A stretch of 64,000 nt of DNA from Bacillota bacterium. Its GTDB lineage: Bacteria; Bacillota; Clostridia; TANB77; UBA1234. The DNA is taken from contig JAEEHF010000047.1 in assembly GCA_016280725.1 (NCBI GenBank), positions 107,361-171,360 of the forward strand, read 5' to 3'. Within the stretch, counting starts at the first letter, position 1; each line of letters begins with the position of its first letter. Below the pieces are notes generated by a model. That model had not been told where the DNA came from, searched no databases, and saw nothing but the letters and a program-made list of their open reading frames with translations. This document shows positions 49,310 to 60,474 of the stretch, piece by piece. A program made the position numbers and the translations under genes.

Positions 49310-52300
49310 TTAATATTTTAGAACATCTATTACTTCATTGTCATAGTTCGTAATAACTATTCCTGATTCTCTTTGCTCTCCATTGTTTGTTACTCTTGCA
49401 TGATATTGTATTTCTATGTTGTCATTATCACGTGGAGATGCATAGATATAGTATTCTAACTTTTGACCATCTTTTCCACCTTGCCATGCATGTGTTGTTG
49501 AAATGGTGTCAATAAATGCCATATTATTTGGAACAACATCTTGAAGGATATATCCTTTTTCTCCTCCTAATTCTATGAGTTTGTTTCTGTTAATAGTAAT
49601 TGTAATCGTTACAACTTCTCCTTCTTTAGGATTCTTTGTGCTGTATGATTTAGTAACAATTCCATGATCTTCATATTTTGAAATGTCAAGAGGCTTATAA
49701 TCTTCTAACATAACTTTTATGTTGTCTGATAGTTCCTTAACTGAATACGTCGATCTATTAGAAACATTTTTCTCTGTAAATCCGATGTTGTTAATCTTAA
49801 TATTCTCGTCTTTTCCATCAATATTTAATACAAGTTTTCCTTCAGCAAAATGTCTAGAAATCTCATTTTGAAGGTAATACAAGTTGATGTAGTTTCTAAT
49901 CTCAGGCAATGCGTTCTTGCTTAATAAATTCTTGTAATATGTCTCTCTGTCTTCTGCATTTATTTTTATCGAAAGAGCTGTTAATAAAACATATTCCTTT
50001 TCATCTCTCTCCTGAATTGCTGGCTTTAGGCTATTGTATAGTGCATTAGCTTCGTCAAAATCGCCTAATTCAGCCAAACCTAATGCAACATATAAAACTT
50101 GTTCTTTTGTATATTTTCCTTCTTCACCCTCTGTTATATCTTTGTATACTTCCTTCAAATTCTTAAGAACAGGTTTACCCACAGCTGCTCTTGCCCACAA
50201 AGCCGCTTCTGGTCCCTTATTAAATAAAATTTTATCAAATGCAGTTTCATAGTATCCATCAATTGTACCTATAGCAAAGTTCCTCAATGCTAAATCATAA
50301 TCATATCCAGAATTATTCATAAGCATAAATAGAGTATCAGTCTCATATGATGTTGTTACTCTTTCACTAGTATTTCCTCTTCGTAAACCTTGATATAAAT
50401 CCCACGCAGCCTTTCCTATTATTTTGCTATCATTTCTTTCTCCGTTGAATCTTATATCCATTAATGAAAACAACAAGCCTATGTTTCTTTCAACATCTTT
50501 ATTTAGAACGTATAATCTACTATTAGGAGAAACAACTTTAATTTCAGTTCCTGGATTTAAAGATAATGATTCTCTAGTAAAGATTTCCAACATATTTTTC
50601 TTAACTTCAAACGTCTCAACAAGTGTATCTTCCAGATTATTCAAAGTTCCTGAAACTTTTATCTTATAGTTTCCTTCCTTAAGTCCTTCTTTAACCTTAT
50701 AGCTTGTTACCTTTCCAACGGTTGTAGCTATTTCCCCACTCTCAATCACAGTATTATCTTTGTCTAAAATAGCAACTTTTACAGATGTATTTTGACCCGT
50801 ATATTTTTTGCCAAGTGCTTTAACATTAAATGCAAATAACTCATCTTCTAAATATTTATCTTTATGTGAAAGAGAAACGTAGTAGTCCTTACTAACTATT
50901 ATCTTTGTAACTTTCTTATTTGCTCTATAGTCTTTAGAAATAGCTTGTGTCGTCATTGTCCATTCTGTAATGTTATCTGGCAATTTAACTTTTACAGTAG
51001 CCTCACCATTATTATCTGTTATGATATTTTCAAAATATGCAGTTGTTACAATATCATCTCTTATGCCAGAGCCGTCTCCTCCGCCTCCGCCGCCATCAGT
51101 TCTATCAAAATTAATAAATAGATGTGAAGAAAGCTCTCTAGCAGTAATTGAATAAGGATTAATTAACGCTCCTAAAATATTGTCATAGCTTGAACCATTT
51201 TCATCAATAAAAGCTGAATCTATAGCAGATAAATTAACTCCACTAGATACTCCTTTGCCATCATGAGAAGTTTTAACTTTGATTATAGCCTCCTCACCAG
51301 GCTTATATTTTTCCTTGTTCATGCTAATATCAATATCAAGTTTCAAATTCTCTTGATATGCTGCAATTCTACTGCCAAATCTGTACTTTTCTAGATAATT
51401 TGCATCATACCCATTGTATGAAAAATCAATAAGATTTGCACAATATATCTTTTCCCCATCATAAATTATTGGGTAGATTTCTATATTAGAACCAAACTGC
51501 TCTTCATATAAAAATCTTATAGGTTCTCCAATATATTTCTGTATTTTAGTTCCTTTTCCAGAAACTATAAATGTATAAATCTCTAAACCCTTATAATCGT
51601 CTTCACTTATTTCTTTTTCTTTTTCTATTGTATTGCCTTCCCAGCCACCTCTAAGAATTCCTTCTACAAGAGGCAACTCAATCTTATCGCCGTAATTAGC
51701 AAAATCATTTCTAATAGCGACATGATAGGTTGGTATTTCATTCTTTTTTGTAATTGACGGTTTTTCATTATTAACTGTGTCTTCATTGTCTTCATCATCA
51801 TTATAATCATAAACCAAATATCTTGTATTACCAAAACTGTCTGCTAGAAGCTGTCTTCCATCATCCGTATTGATATATACATTAAACGAATAATACCTAT
51901 AATCTGTTATTCCATCTGTCCAGTTATCTAAATTTAGTTCTACTTTTCCATTTTGAAGAGTTAGCTCAAATGTTTTATCATATTGCGAATCAGGAATGCT
52001 TCTATAAGAGTATACTTTTTCTTCTTTTTTAGTATATTCGTCATAGTAAGTTCTATACAAATACTTTTCTTCATGCATAGCTAAAGCTTTAACTGTAATA
52101 GTATCTTTTCCAGGAATTCCATGGTTTTTAACATCAAATTCATTTATACATAGAGTATATTTATTAGTCTTTCTATCGAAAGTCAATTTATAAATCTCAG
52201 CATCATTTTTGTATGGAAAAACACTATATGATAAGTACTTACTTCCTCCATCCAAAAGTGAATTATCATACCTCACTTCAACATGATTAGAATATATTTG

Positions 52301-54370
52301 ATCCTGATAATTTCCTGCATTAAATGTAACTTTCCCATATCCCACTCCAGTTTCATCAGTCACTATATTTTCTGCTTTAGCATTTACATAATTATCTGAA
52401 TTTCCAATATTGCCTACATTAAAACTTGTTTTTCCAAGTGGAACTCCGTCAAACGTGTTTGCGGTAACTTTTACTTCTGTAGATTCTCCAATTAAGAATA
52501 CTCTACCTTCTTGTTCAACATTTATTGCATATGCACTTTTTGTATAATCTAAAATATTGCTATATGTGCTCGCTGAATAGATACCATTAATACTTAGCTC
52601 AGCCCTAATATCTGTTCCAGAGTTAACACTATCAAGTTTATATTCATATTTAAAACAGCCTAATTCATTTAAAGCAAGTTTATCTTCCTTAACAAGAACT
52701 CCATCATTATAAATACTTATAACGGCTTGTTTCACATCATAAACTCTATTTCTTGCAAAACCCCAGTAGCAAACCGTTTCACCAACTTTATATACTGGTC
52801 TATCCGAATAGATGTATCCATTGTTATGTCTAGAATATACTGCAGTGTCATAGTCATAATTCGAAACATATGCATAATCACCATTTTCAGTATAATAAAT
52901 ATCATCCCATGAACTATTTCTATAATCTAAGCTTCCTGTAGCATCAAACACTATAGGTGTTGAAGTCTTAAATTCAACATAGTTAAATTCTTCATCATAA
53001 TCAGCAGTAGCTTTTTTGGCATCAATAATGTATAAAGTACCATCCGAGTTAGTTTTTCCAACATTAGTATTGTTAAAAAATACATCAACTACGTTATTAG
53101 AATTATCCTTGTTTTTGTAAAGAGCTATAGCTTCTCCAGTATTTAAGAAATTAATTGTACATAAATCATCATTTATTTGGAAAGGACGAATCTCATATTG
53201 ATCATTTAATCTAATTAATGCTAAATAATAACCTGAACTATTTGAGCTAAAATTAGAGTCTATTTGAAATTCCATATCATACGGATAATCAATTGTTTTG
53301 ATATCTAGAGCACTTTGCTCAAGCAACTTTTTCTCGGTTACAACCTTATAATGACTGTTTTCAAATAGTTCTTTTGCATAATTAACATTAGTGTTAATGT
53401 TTCTTAGAACATTGATATATTCTTTTGTTCCTTCTATCTCAAATATCCTAAAAGAGTTTTCTTTTATAGGAATTTCTGTAATATCTTCATTTCTATGAAC
53501 ACTTACGTACAAAATAAATGAAACATCCTCTTTGGTGTTAAATACATTTTCTGAGTATAAAACGATGTCATTGATATAAGAGGTTTCTTTAGATTTTATA
53601 GCTGTGAATGTTAGTTCAAAATCTTGTTCTAAAGAATTTCCATATATATCAGAGATTCCCTTTTTCACTTTAATTGTATATTTTTCATTTTCTTTAAAGT
53701 TTTCATCAGGATGTCTGAATAGGAATGTTTCGTTATATCTATTTTCCCAATACCCATTTATAGGCGGCGTAATAGAAAAGTAGTCATTAATCGTAGATGA
53801 ATCAGTATTTAGTGTTCCATTGAATCTAATTTCTGGAACTTCACTAAGTTCTAAATATAATCCGTTATTTGGATGAGTATTTTCAACTTTAAATGTCTTT
53901 TTGGTTTGAAATGCCCATTTTTTCGTGCCATTAGTTGTTTGTTCAACAACATTATATACATTTCCTTCTGCCAATTGATTCTCTACTTTTAATTTGTACG
54001 AAGAAGGACTCTCTTTTATAACCGTAGTCTCCACTTTTGAAGAACTAGAAAATCCTGCACTTTCTACCTTAAAAGAATTCTTTACATAGTTTTCAGGTAC
54101 ATCATCAGCAAATTTAATATTAAACACAACTTCATTTGTTGGAATAAAATCGTCTTTTTCTTTTTCACAAGTTACTCTAGCATCAGATAAATGTTCAAAT
54201 GACATGTGTGAATCTTCATCCTCAGTCACTATTACATTAGTAGTAGGTGTTGGCGCAATTGAATTTCCTCCACTATTAGAATTCAAATTTCTAATAAAAA
54301 AGAAATATGAAGATGCCATAACTAAAACAATTACTAATAACAAAACTACAACTAAATTTCTGCTTTTCAT
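49310..54370 (-). CDS. bacterial alpha-2-macroglobulin-like protein
   Basis: MG2-like YIYSDRPVYKVGETVCYWGFAR; A2M-like YFENIITDNNGEATVKVKLPDNITEWTMTTQAISKD; ATG 54370 preceded by AGGAGG. Confidence 0.85.
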   Translation of the reverse strand: MKSRNLVVVLLLVIVLVMASSYFFFIRNLNSNSGGNSIAPTPTTNVIVTEDEDSHMSFEHLSDARVTCEKEKDDFIPTNEVVFNIKFADDVPENYVKNSFKVESAGFSSSSKVETTVIKESPSSYKLKVENQLAEGNVYNVVEQTTNGTKKWAFQTKKTFKVENTHPNNGLYLELSEVPEIRFNGTLNTDSSTINDYFSITPPINGYWENRYNETFLFRHPDENFKENEKYTIKVKKGISDIYGNSLEQDFELTFTAIKSKETSYINDIVLYSENVFNTKEDVSFILYVSVHRNEDITEIPIKENSFRIFEIEGTKEYINVLRNINTNVNYAKELFENSHYKVVTEKKLLEQSALDIKTIDYPYDMEFQIDSNFSSNSSGYYLALIRLNDQYEIRPFQINDDLCTINFLNTGEAIALYKNKDNSNNVVDVFFNNTNVGKTNSDGTLYIIDAKKATADYDEEFNYVEFKTSTPIVFDATGSLDYRNSSWDDIYYTENGDYAYVSNYDYDTAVYSRHNNGYIYSDRPVYKVGETVCYWGFARNRVYDVKQAVISIYNDGVLVKEDKLALNELGCFKYEYKLDSVNSGTDIRAELSINGIYSASTYSNILDYTKSAYAINVEQEGRVFLIGESTEVKVTANTFDGVPLGKTSFNVGNIGNSDNYVNAKAENIVTDETGVGYGKVTFNAGNYQDQIYSNHVEVRYDNSLLDGGSKYLSYSVFPYKNDAEIYKLTFDRKTNKYTLCINEFDVKNHGIPGKDTITVKALAMHEEKYLYRTYYDEYTKKEEKVYSYRSIPDSQYDKTFELTLQNGKVELNLDNWTDGITDYRYYSFNVYINTDDGRQLLADSFGNTRYLVYDYNDDEDNEDTVNNEKPSITKKNEIPTYHVAIRNDFANYGDKIELPLVEGILRGGWEGNTIEKEKEISEDDYKGLEIYTFIVSGKGTKIQKYIGEPIRFLYEEQFGSNIEIYPIIYDGEKIYCANLIDFSYNGYDANYLEKYRFGSRIAAYQENLKLDIDISMNKEKYKPGEEAIIKVKTSHDGKGVSSGVNLSAIDSAFIDENGSSYDNILGALINPYSITARELSSHLFINFDRTDGGGGGGDGSGIRDDIVTTAYFENIITDNNGEATVKVKLPDNITEWTMTTQAISKDYRANKKVTKIIVSKDYYVSLSHKDKYLEDELFAFNVKALGKKYTGQNTSVKVAILDKDNTVIESGEIATTVGKVTSYKVKEGLKEGNYKIKVSGTLNNLEDTLVETFEVKKNMLEIFTRESLSLNPGTEIKVVSPNSRLYVLNKDVERNIGLLFSLMDIRFNGERNDSKIIGKAAWDLYQGLRRGNTSERVTTSYETDTLFMLMNNSGYDYDLALRNFAIGTIDGYYETAFDKILFNKGPEAALWARAAVGKPVLKNLKEVYKDITEGEEGKYTKEQVLYVALGLAELGDFDEANALYNSLKPAIQERDEKEYVLLTALSIKINAEDRETYYKNLLSKNALPEIRNYINLYYLQNEISRHFAEGKLVLNIDGKDENIKINNIGFTEKNVSNRSTYSVKELSDNIKVMLEDYKPLDISKYEDHGIVTKSYSTKNPKEGEVVTITITINRNKLIELGGEKGYILQDVVPNNMAFIDTISTTHAWQGGKDGQKLEYYIYASPRDNDNIEIQYHARVTNNGEQRESGIVITNYDNEVIDVLKY

Positions 54371-54392
54371 AATAATCCTCCTATTATTAATT

Positions 54393-55805
54393 CTACTGTA
54401 AAGCTCTAATTTCATCTAAAGAAATATTAAATGAGTCTGCAATAAGCTCCGTTGATATTTGCCCTATTTCGCCTATTACTATTGAATTCCCAGCAAAATC
54501 TTCAACATAGATAGCTAACTGACTTTTTGCACTTGTTCCCTCTAAATCTGCTAGATAAGGATATTTTTCATTTAACTCAGTTAGTTGTTGATTTAGATTT
54601 GTTATTGCATTAATGTGAGCTTGAGAAGCATTATCAACATCTTCTTGTGTAACTACAATCCCATCAATTGGGTGCTCAGAGATCCATCTTGAATAATCTC
54701 CATTTTCATTTTCAATATCTGCTAACAACTTCTTTTTAGCATTTACAAACTCTGTAATTTCATTTTCTAAGTCATTTACTACGTCTTTCCCTTTACCATC
54801 CATCAAATAAAAATCAACTATTGTTCTAGATTCGTAGTCATCCCCTGCTTCCGCTTCTGCTTTGTTATTATTATATGTTTCTAAAGTTTTATACATTATT
54901 TCTTTTACGCCTGTTTCGTCATCCTTTATTATCATATTTGTATTTTCATTATAAAACTCATATTTAGGATTTATATCATCTATTTTAGTAACGTTGATAT
55001 TTATTAGTGATTCCTTGCCCGTTGAGTCTTTAACGTATACTGTATAAAGTCCATTATTTTTAGCCAAAAGTGGATCACCATAATCAAATGATCTTCTAGG
55101 GTCCGAATCCGGTATTCGTTTCATTTCTTCCAAATTCTTAGGACCATGATCCCACTTAAAAGTCCATCTATCCCAATCTGTTCTACTTAAATCTCTTCTA
55201 GGCAAGACCACTCTAAGTTTTGCTTCAGTTACCCAAGAAAGAGGATTTCCTACAATTACTATTTCTTCTTCTTGAAATTCATAAGTGTCTTGGCCAGTAA
55301 CAATATCTGGTGTTAATGTAAAGTATTTTCTAGCAATGCTGTCATTTTCTGATTTATATTCAATTCCACTCAAAACATAAACTTTTAAAGAGCCACCATT
55401 AACAAAGAATTTTTTTGTATAAATGTCATCATCAACGTCATGAATCCCATTGTAGTTCTTAAGTGATAATGCACCAAGCTGTGAAAAATCTATGAAATAA
55501 TAATTTGAATCATCATACGTTGATAATTGGAATCTTAACTCTTCCTGATCATCGCCAATATAAGTTGATACATTATTTATATCAAGTTCAGAGCCATCCT
55601 TAGTTGGAAGTGTTCCTTTTTCTATATAATAATCTACAACCTTATCTTGAATAGCATTTAGATCATAAATAAAATTCATCATTTGTGTCTTTGATCTTGA
55701 CATTGATAACTGGGATATTGAAGCAGCTGCCAGTATCAGTATAATTACTAAAGCAATTACAAGTACAATCATTGAATAGCCTTTGTTATTTTGTCCTTTT
55801 CTCAT
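54393..55805 (-). CDS. prepilin-like (type IV N-terminal methylation-like) surface protein
   Basis: MRKGQNNKGYSMIVLVIALVIILILAAASISQLSMSRS. Confidence 0.65.
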   Translation of the reverse strand: MRKGQNNKGYSMIVLVIALVIILILAAASISQLSMSRSKTQMMNFIYDLNAIQDKVVDYYIEKGTLPTKDGSELDINNVSTYIGDDQEELRFQLSTYDDSNYYFIDFSQLGALSLKNYNGIHDVDDDIYTKKFFVNGGSLKVYVLSGIEYKSENDSIARKYFTLTPDIVTGQDTYEFQEEEIVIVGNPLSWVTEAKLRVVLPRRDLSRTDWDRWTFKWDHGPKNLEEMKRIPDSDPRRSFDYGDPLLAKNNGLYTVYVKDSTGKESLININVTKIDDINPKYEFYNENTNMIIKDDETGVKEIMYKTLETYNNNKAEAEAGDDYESRTIVDFYLMDGKGKDVVNDLENEITEFVNAKKKLLADIENENGDYSRWISEHPIDGIVVTQEDVDNASQAHINAITNLNQQLTELNEKYPYLADLEGTSAKSQLAIYVEDFAGNSIVIGEIGQISTELIADSFNISLDEIRALQ

Positions 55806-55823
55806 ATGAATTCCCTCTCATTT

Positions 55824-57068
55824 TTATAGATTATAATATGCTTTATAAAGTTTGCGTGCCGTTTCTGGACTATCAACTCCCTCGGCATTTTTAATTGGTG
55901 CGAAGCATTCTTCCCTTTTATATCTTAAAACTCCAAGTTCAGGTAATCTATCAAAAGCATCAAATATGAATGTTTCAAATTTGTAGGCATTTGGACTATC
56001 TGGCTTTATCACATTTCCATGTTCATCTATAATGTCAGATTTTTTGTGTGCAACGTGATATGGTAATTCTTCTTTTGCTATGTCAGCAATCACACTAACA
56101 TTAAATAAATTCATTAAAAGGTGTCCTTCCGAAAGAAGAAGTTCACCATTTTCTTTTTTGGCATATCTAAGCTCATCGGTAAGTTCTGTGTATTCAACAA
56201 CAGATGGCTTTCCATCTTTAATGCAAAGGACTCCAACTTTTTCTTCTGGATTGGCTTTTATACAAGAAACAGAAGTAGCCAAAAGCTTATTTTTTATTGA
56301 ATATCCTATCACTAAAGGGTCGACAACCTTAGCAAGTATATTATCTACGCCACAAATAAACACCCATTCAATCCCTTTTTCCTTAAACTGTTCTAAAATT
56401 CCATTTGAAACAAGCGCTTCAAATACTCCACCGTGGCCATTTGCCGCTTCTTTAATTAATCCATCTTCCTGAATTATAAGTTTTCCTTCTTCATCAAGCA
56501 TCGGAAGTTCATTTTGACTAAAGAAAGTTTTTATTCCTTCTTCATAGTCAAAATAGTTATGTTCATAAAAGAATTCTATTGTTTCCATGTTATTATCTTT
56601 ACTTGTCATTATATACCATGGAACAGCTACTCCATACTTTTTCTCAGCTTCCTTAAACTTATCTACAAACACTTCAAAAATCGTTTTGTGTGATTCTAAT
56701 CCAAAATCGTATGTTCCCTTTGGACCTGTATGACCAAGTCGAGTTCCTTGCCCACCTGCCATCATAACAACTGCTAGTTTGCCACTTTTAATTGCTTCCG
56801 TGCCAATTTCAATGCACTCATTTTTTAGTTCTTCTGGCATGGTCTCAGCATCAGTTGCAGAAACAGGTTCAATTTTAAAATCTTTAAACTCTTTTTTTTC
56901 TTTTGTTAAATCATAAAGTTTTTTTGCGCCATCAAAATCAACGCATGAAACCTGATTTAGCAGCTTTGTTTTTCCTTTTTCATCTAGTCTTTCGTATAAT
57001 TTAATAAGGTGGTCTTGGCCATATGATGTTACTTTCTTTTCAAATTCCTCATAGGTCATTTGATTCAA
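55824..57068 (-). CDS. UTP-sugar uridylyltransferase (UDPGP/UDP-GlcNAc pyrophosphorylase family)
   Basis: LAVVMMAGGQGTRLGHTGPKGTYDFGL; VFICGVDNILAKVVDPLVIG. Confidence 0.9.
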   Translation of the reverse strand: MNQMTYEEFEKKVTSYGQDHLIKLYERLDEKGKTKLLNQVSCVDFDGAKKLYDLTKEKKEFKDFKIEPVSATDAETMPEELKNECIEIGTEAIKSGKLAVVMMAGGQGTRLGHTGPKGTYDFGLESHKTIFEVFVDKFKEAEKKYGVAVPWYIMTSKDNNMETIEFFYEHNYFDYEEGIKTFFSQNELPMLDEEGKLIIQEDGLIKEAANGHGGVFEALVSNGILEQFKEKGIEWVFICGVDNILAKVVDPLVIGYSIKNKLLATSVSCIKANPEEKVGVLCIKDGKPSVVEYTELTDELRYAKKENGELLLSEGHLLMNLFNVSVIADIAKEELPYHVAHKKSDIIDEHGNVIKPDSPNAYKFETFIFDAFDRLPELGVLRYKREECFAPIKNAEGVDSPETARKLYKAYYNL

Positions 57069-57103
57069 CTCCTTTTAAATTAAAATTTGGAACATATTCT
57101 TCC

Positions 57104-57946
57104 TCATGTTCTCCGTAGCTCCTGAATAAAACCATTTTCAAATTCTTTTACTAGGTCTAAAACCATATCATATTCTCTTTTAGATATTTTTCGATTTATT
57201 ATTTTATCCTCTTTAGCCTTATATGCCGGAAAATACTGTGCCATTATGCTTATATATGTATCTTTGGATAAATTATCTTTTATCCACTCCAAGATTTTTT
57301 TAGTTTGAATAATATTACCAGGCAATATTAGATGCCTAACGATAAGTCCTTTTGTCATTATTCCTTGTTCATTAAATTTTGGTTTTCCAACCTGCTTTTC
57401 CATTTCGATGATTGCTTTAGTAGCAACCTCAAAATAGTTTGGTGCTTTTGAATATTTTATAGCTATGTCATCATCAAAATACTTTAAGTCTGGCAAGTAT
57501 ATATCTACATATCCATTTAACATTTTGATTGTTTCTACACTATCATAACCATTTGTGTTATACACTATTGGCAATTTAAAACCATTTTCTCTAGCCTTTT
57601 TTATCGCTTCAATAATCATCGGAACATATGGTGTTGGTGAAACAAGATTTACATTGTGAACTCCTCTTTCTTGTTGTTCAATAAATATCTCTGCTAATCG
57701 TTCCACCGATATTTCTTTCCCAAATTGATTTGCACTTATCTCATAATTTTGACAAAAAATGCAAGATAAATTACAACCGGAAAAAAACACTGTTCCGGAG
57801 CCATTTGTTCCAGATATACATGGTTCTTCCCAAAAGTGTTTGGAGACAAGTGCAACTTTAGGGATATCTTTACACTTACATACTCCAATTTTTTTATTTC
57901 TATTTACTTTGCATTTAAAGCCACATAGTGTGCACTCTTCTAACAT
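57104..57946 (-). CDS. radical SAM protein (PFL-activase-like)
   Basis: FFSGCNLSCIFCQNYEIS CxxxCxxC; N-terminal Cys cluster CTLCGFKC...GVCKC. Confidence 0.88.
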   Translation of the reverse strand: MLEECTLCGFKCKVNRNKKIGVCKCKDIPKVALVSKHFWEEPCISGTNGSGTVFFSGCNLSCIFCQNYEISANQFGKEISVERLAEIFIEQQERGVHNVNLVSPTPYVPMIIEAIKKARENGFKLPIVYNTNGYDSVETIKMLNGYVDIYLPDLKYFDDDIAIKYSKAPNYFEVATKAIIEMEKQVGKPKFNEQGIMTKGLIVRHLILPGNIIQTKKILEWIKDNLSKDTYISIMAQYFPAYKAKEDKIINRKISKREYDMVLDLVKEFENGFIQELRRT

Positions 57947-57948
57947 AA

Positions 57949-58899
57949 TTAAAGAACACGCTTTCCATATAATTTAACATTTCTCTCAATAAGCTTAATC
58001 TTTTTACGCGACTGATGAAGTTGCTTTTTTAGTTTGCTTAGTTCTAATTTGTATTCTTTGTATTCTGATTTAACATGCTCCATTCTATTTTGCTTAGCAA
58101 TAAGTGCGCTTGTGTTTTTTGTAACATCATATCCCGAAGGCAAATTATATCGCTTTAGCGTATTTTCTAGTTTCTTAGTGTATCCTTGATCATATATTTG
58201 CTTATATATATCATCAAGTTCTCTAAGTGTCATGATGTCTTCTTCAAGCTTATCTATTTCTCTTTTGTCATTAATTATTGTTTCTTCATATTGATCAACA
58301 ATGTTTAGAAGTAAGTAATAAAGGTACTTAGAACCAAGTTTTCCTTTTTCTACATCATCTAACATTATGCCAACAGCTTTACTAGGTGACATTCCTTCCT
58401 TGTATTGCCTCTTTGCGGTTAATGCATCATAGATATCCGCAATTTCAATCAGTTTTGCTTCTTCTGGAATGTCTTTTCCTTTTAGGCCATCTGGATAGCC
58501 ACTACCATCAAGTTTTTCATGATGACCTCTAACAGCCGGCGCTAAATACCTGAAATTTTCATATCTCATAACAATGTCATAACCATACGTAGTATGCATT
58601 TTCATAATTTCGTATTCATCTTCTGTAAGTCTATCTGGCTTTTGTAAGACTTGAGGTGGAATCATGATTTTACCAATATCATGCAAATATGCAGCAAGAA
58701 TAAGACTCTTTGAGGTTTCTGCATCTAGTGATAATGTCTCACATATCATTGTAGTATATTTAACAACACCTAAAATATGGGCATTTGTAAAAATATCCAA
58801 ACTACCCAAAGTCGCAATTTCAACTTTAATATCTTTATCTATTTCAGAAAAATTAACCGTATTTTGACCAAGTATATCTACTTTTCTTTTACCAAACAT
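57949..58899 (-). CDS. HD-GYP domain phosphodiesterase-like protein
   Basis: YLHDIGKIMIPPQVLQKPDRLTEDEYEIMKMHTTYGYDI ... RGHHEKLDGSGYPDGLKG. Confidence 0.93.
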   Translation of the reverse strand: MFGKRKVDILGQNTVNFSEIDKDIKVEIATLGSLDIFTNAHILGVVKYTTMICETLSLDAETSKSLILAAYLHDIGKIMIPPQVLQKPDRLTEDEYEIMKMHTTYGYDIVMRYENFRYLAPAVRGHHEKLDGSGYPDGLKGKDIPEEAKLIEIADIYDALTAKRQYKEGMSPSKAVGIMLDDVEKGKLGSKYLYYLLLNIVDQYEETIINDKREIDKLEEDIMTLRELDDIYKQIYDQGYTKKLENTLKRYNLPSGYDVTKNTSALIAKQNRMEHVKSEYKEYKLELSKLKKQLHQSRKKIKLIERNVKLYGKRVL

Positions 58900-59133
58900 G
58901 GCTCCTCCTATTAAAGCTTGCTATTATCCACATATATATTACGTTATTTATGCATTTTTATCAATATTTTGGGCTAATTCTTAACATTTTTGAAAGAAAT
59001 AAAAAGTTCACAAAAAAGACAAAAAAGACACATTTTTTCTTCACATACTATCAATATTATTATTCTTGTAACATAGGTAAGTTTATGCTACTAATTAATA
59101 CATATCAACTGAACTATTTGAGGAGGTTTTTTT

Positions 59134-60423
59134 ATGTCTTTTGATAATCATGATATTTATAACGAAATGGAACGAGGAACTGGCAGAAAAGTATTAGGAA
59201 CAGTCTCAAAACTTGCAACAGGAGCCCTACTATTATGTGCTGGATTTGCTATTGGAAACATTTATAAAGTTTCTACGACACCACCAACAGTTGCAGAGCC
59301 TATTCAAAATAAAGCAATTATATCAACTGCTCTTGCCACTACTCCTACTCAAAGTGCATATAAAGGAGACTCTTTATCTATCAAAGAAATTGCTGCAATG
59401 AATTTAGATTCTGTTGTAGAAATAAAAATAGCTGCAACTGCAAAAAGTGCTTACTTTGGAACTTACACAACAACCGGCAGTGGAAGTGGTATTATCATTT
59501 CAGAAGATGGATATATCTTGACGAACAACCACGTAATAACTGGTGCAAGCAATATAAAAATAAAACTTCATGATGGAACCGAATACGATGCTAAAGTAGT
59601 TGGTTCCGACGCCAAGACCGATGTTGGGGTAATAAAGATTGAAGCTGAAGGTTTAAAGCCAGTTAAAATTGGAAATTCAAAACTTCTTTCTGTAGGAGAT
59701 ACAGCAGTAGTAATTGGAAACCCTCTAGGAGAACTTGGTGGAACAGTTACAAATGGTATTATTAGTGCTCTTGAACGTGAAATGAATATTGAAGGAACAA
59801 AGATGAACTTAATTCAAACAAACGCTGCTATAAACCCTGGAAATTCTGGTGGTGGAATGTTTAATAGCAATGGTGAACTTGTAGGCATCGTTGTTGCAAA
59901 ATCTTCTGGGCTTAGCATTGAAGGCCTTGGATTTGCTATTCCAATAAATGATGTTGCAAATGTTATAAACGATATTTTACAACTTGGATATGTTAGCGGA
60001 AGACCTTATTTAGGTGTTGTCCTTTCTGACACTAAAGAAACTTCAGTTCCATATTCTGGCGGAAATTCAATTTTTGATTTCTTCTATGGAGATGGTAGTT
60101 CATACACTAGAACGTACTATGGTGCATATGTTAAGGAAGTAGAAGAAGATAGTGCTGCAGATGAAGCTGGAATTAAAGTAGATGACCAAATTATTTCAAT
60201 CGATGGTGAAATGGTATCCTCTTCTTCAGACGTTTCAAATGCAATTGCTTCACACAAGATTGGTGATAAAGTAACTGTTGGAATAGTTAGAGATAACAAA
60301 ATGCTTTCACTAAAAGCTACACTAAAAGAATATACTGGTTCTTACGAAGAAAAAGAAGAATCTAAGGAAGAGCAAAAAGAAAACAAAAAAGAAGATAGAA
60401 AATCATTTAAGGAATCTGAATAA
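59134..60423 (+). CDS. HtrA/DegP-like trypsin-fold protease with PDZ domain
   Basis: SGSGIIISEDGYILTNNHVITGA, DAKTDVGVIKIE, NAAINPGNSGGGMFN, PDZ YVKEVEEDSAADEAGIKVDDQIISIDG. Confidence 0.95.
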   Translation: MSFDNHDIYNEMERGTGRKVLGTVSKLATGALLLCAGFAIGNIYKVSTTPPTVAEPIQNKAIISTALATTPTQSAYKGDSLSIKEIAAMNLDSVVEIKIAATAKSAYFGTYTTTGSGSGIIISEDGYILTNNHVITGASNIKIKLHDGTEYDAKVVGSDAKTDVGVIKIEAEGLKPVKIGNSKLLSVGDTAVVIGNPLGELGGTVTNGIISALEREMNIEGTKMNLIQTNAAINPGNSGGGMFNSNGELVGIVVAKSSGLSIEGLGFAIPINDVANVINDILQLGYVSGRPYLGVVLSDTKETSVPYSGGNSIFDFFYGDGSSYTRTYYGAYVKEVEEDSAADEAGIKVDDQIISIDGEMVSSSSDVSNAIASHKIGDKVTVGIVRDNKMLSLKATLKEYTGSYEEKEESKEEQKENKKEDRKSFKESE

Positions 60424-60430
60424 TCATAGT

Positions 60431-60468
60431 AAAAAAAGAGATGCTTTTATAAAAAGCATCTTTTTTTC
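60431..60468. terminator. terminator
   Basis: aaaaaaagagATGCTTTTtataAAAAGCATctttttttc. Confidence 0.8.
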
Positions 60469-60474
60469 TTTTAT

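Noticed and set aside
54393-54415. Overlap between A2M and prepilin-like ORFs
   Set aside because: A2M start at 54370 has AGGAGG RBS, so the overlap is an artefact of the longest-ORF call.
54393-55805. Absence of Glu5 in the prepilin-like N-terminus as novel
   Set aside because: Many Firmicutes surface proteins have similar KGxTLVALVITIIVLLILAGVSI-type N-termini without Glu5.
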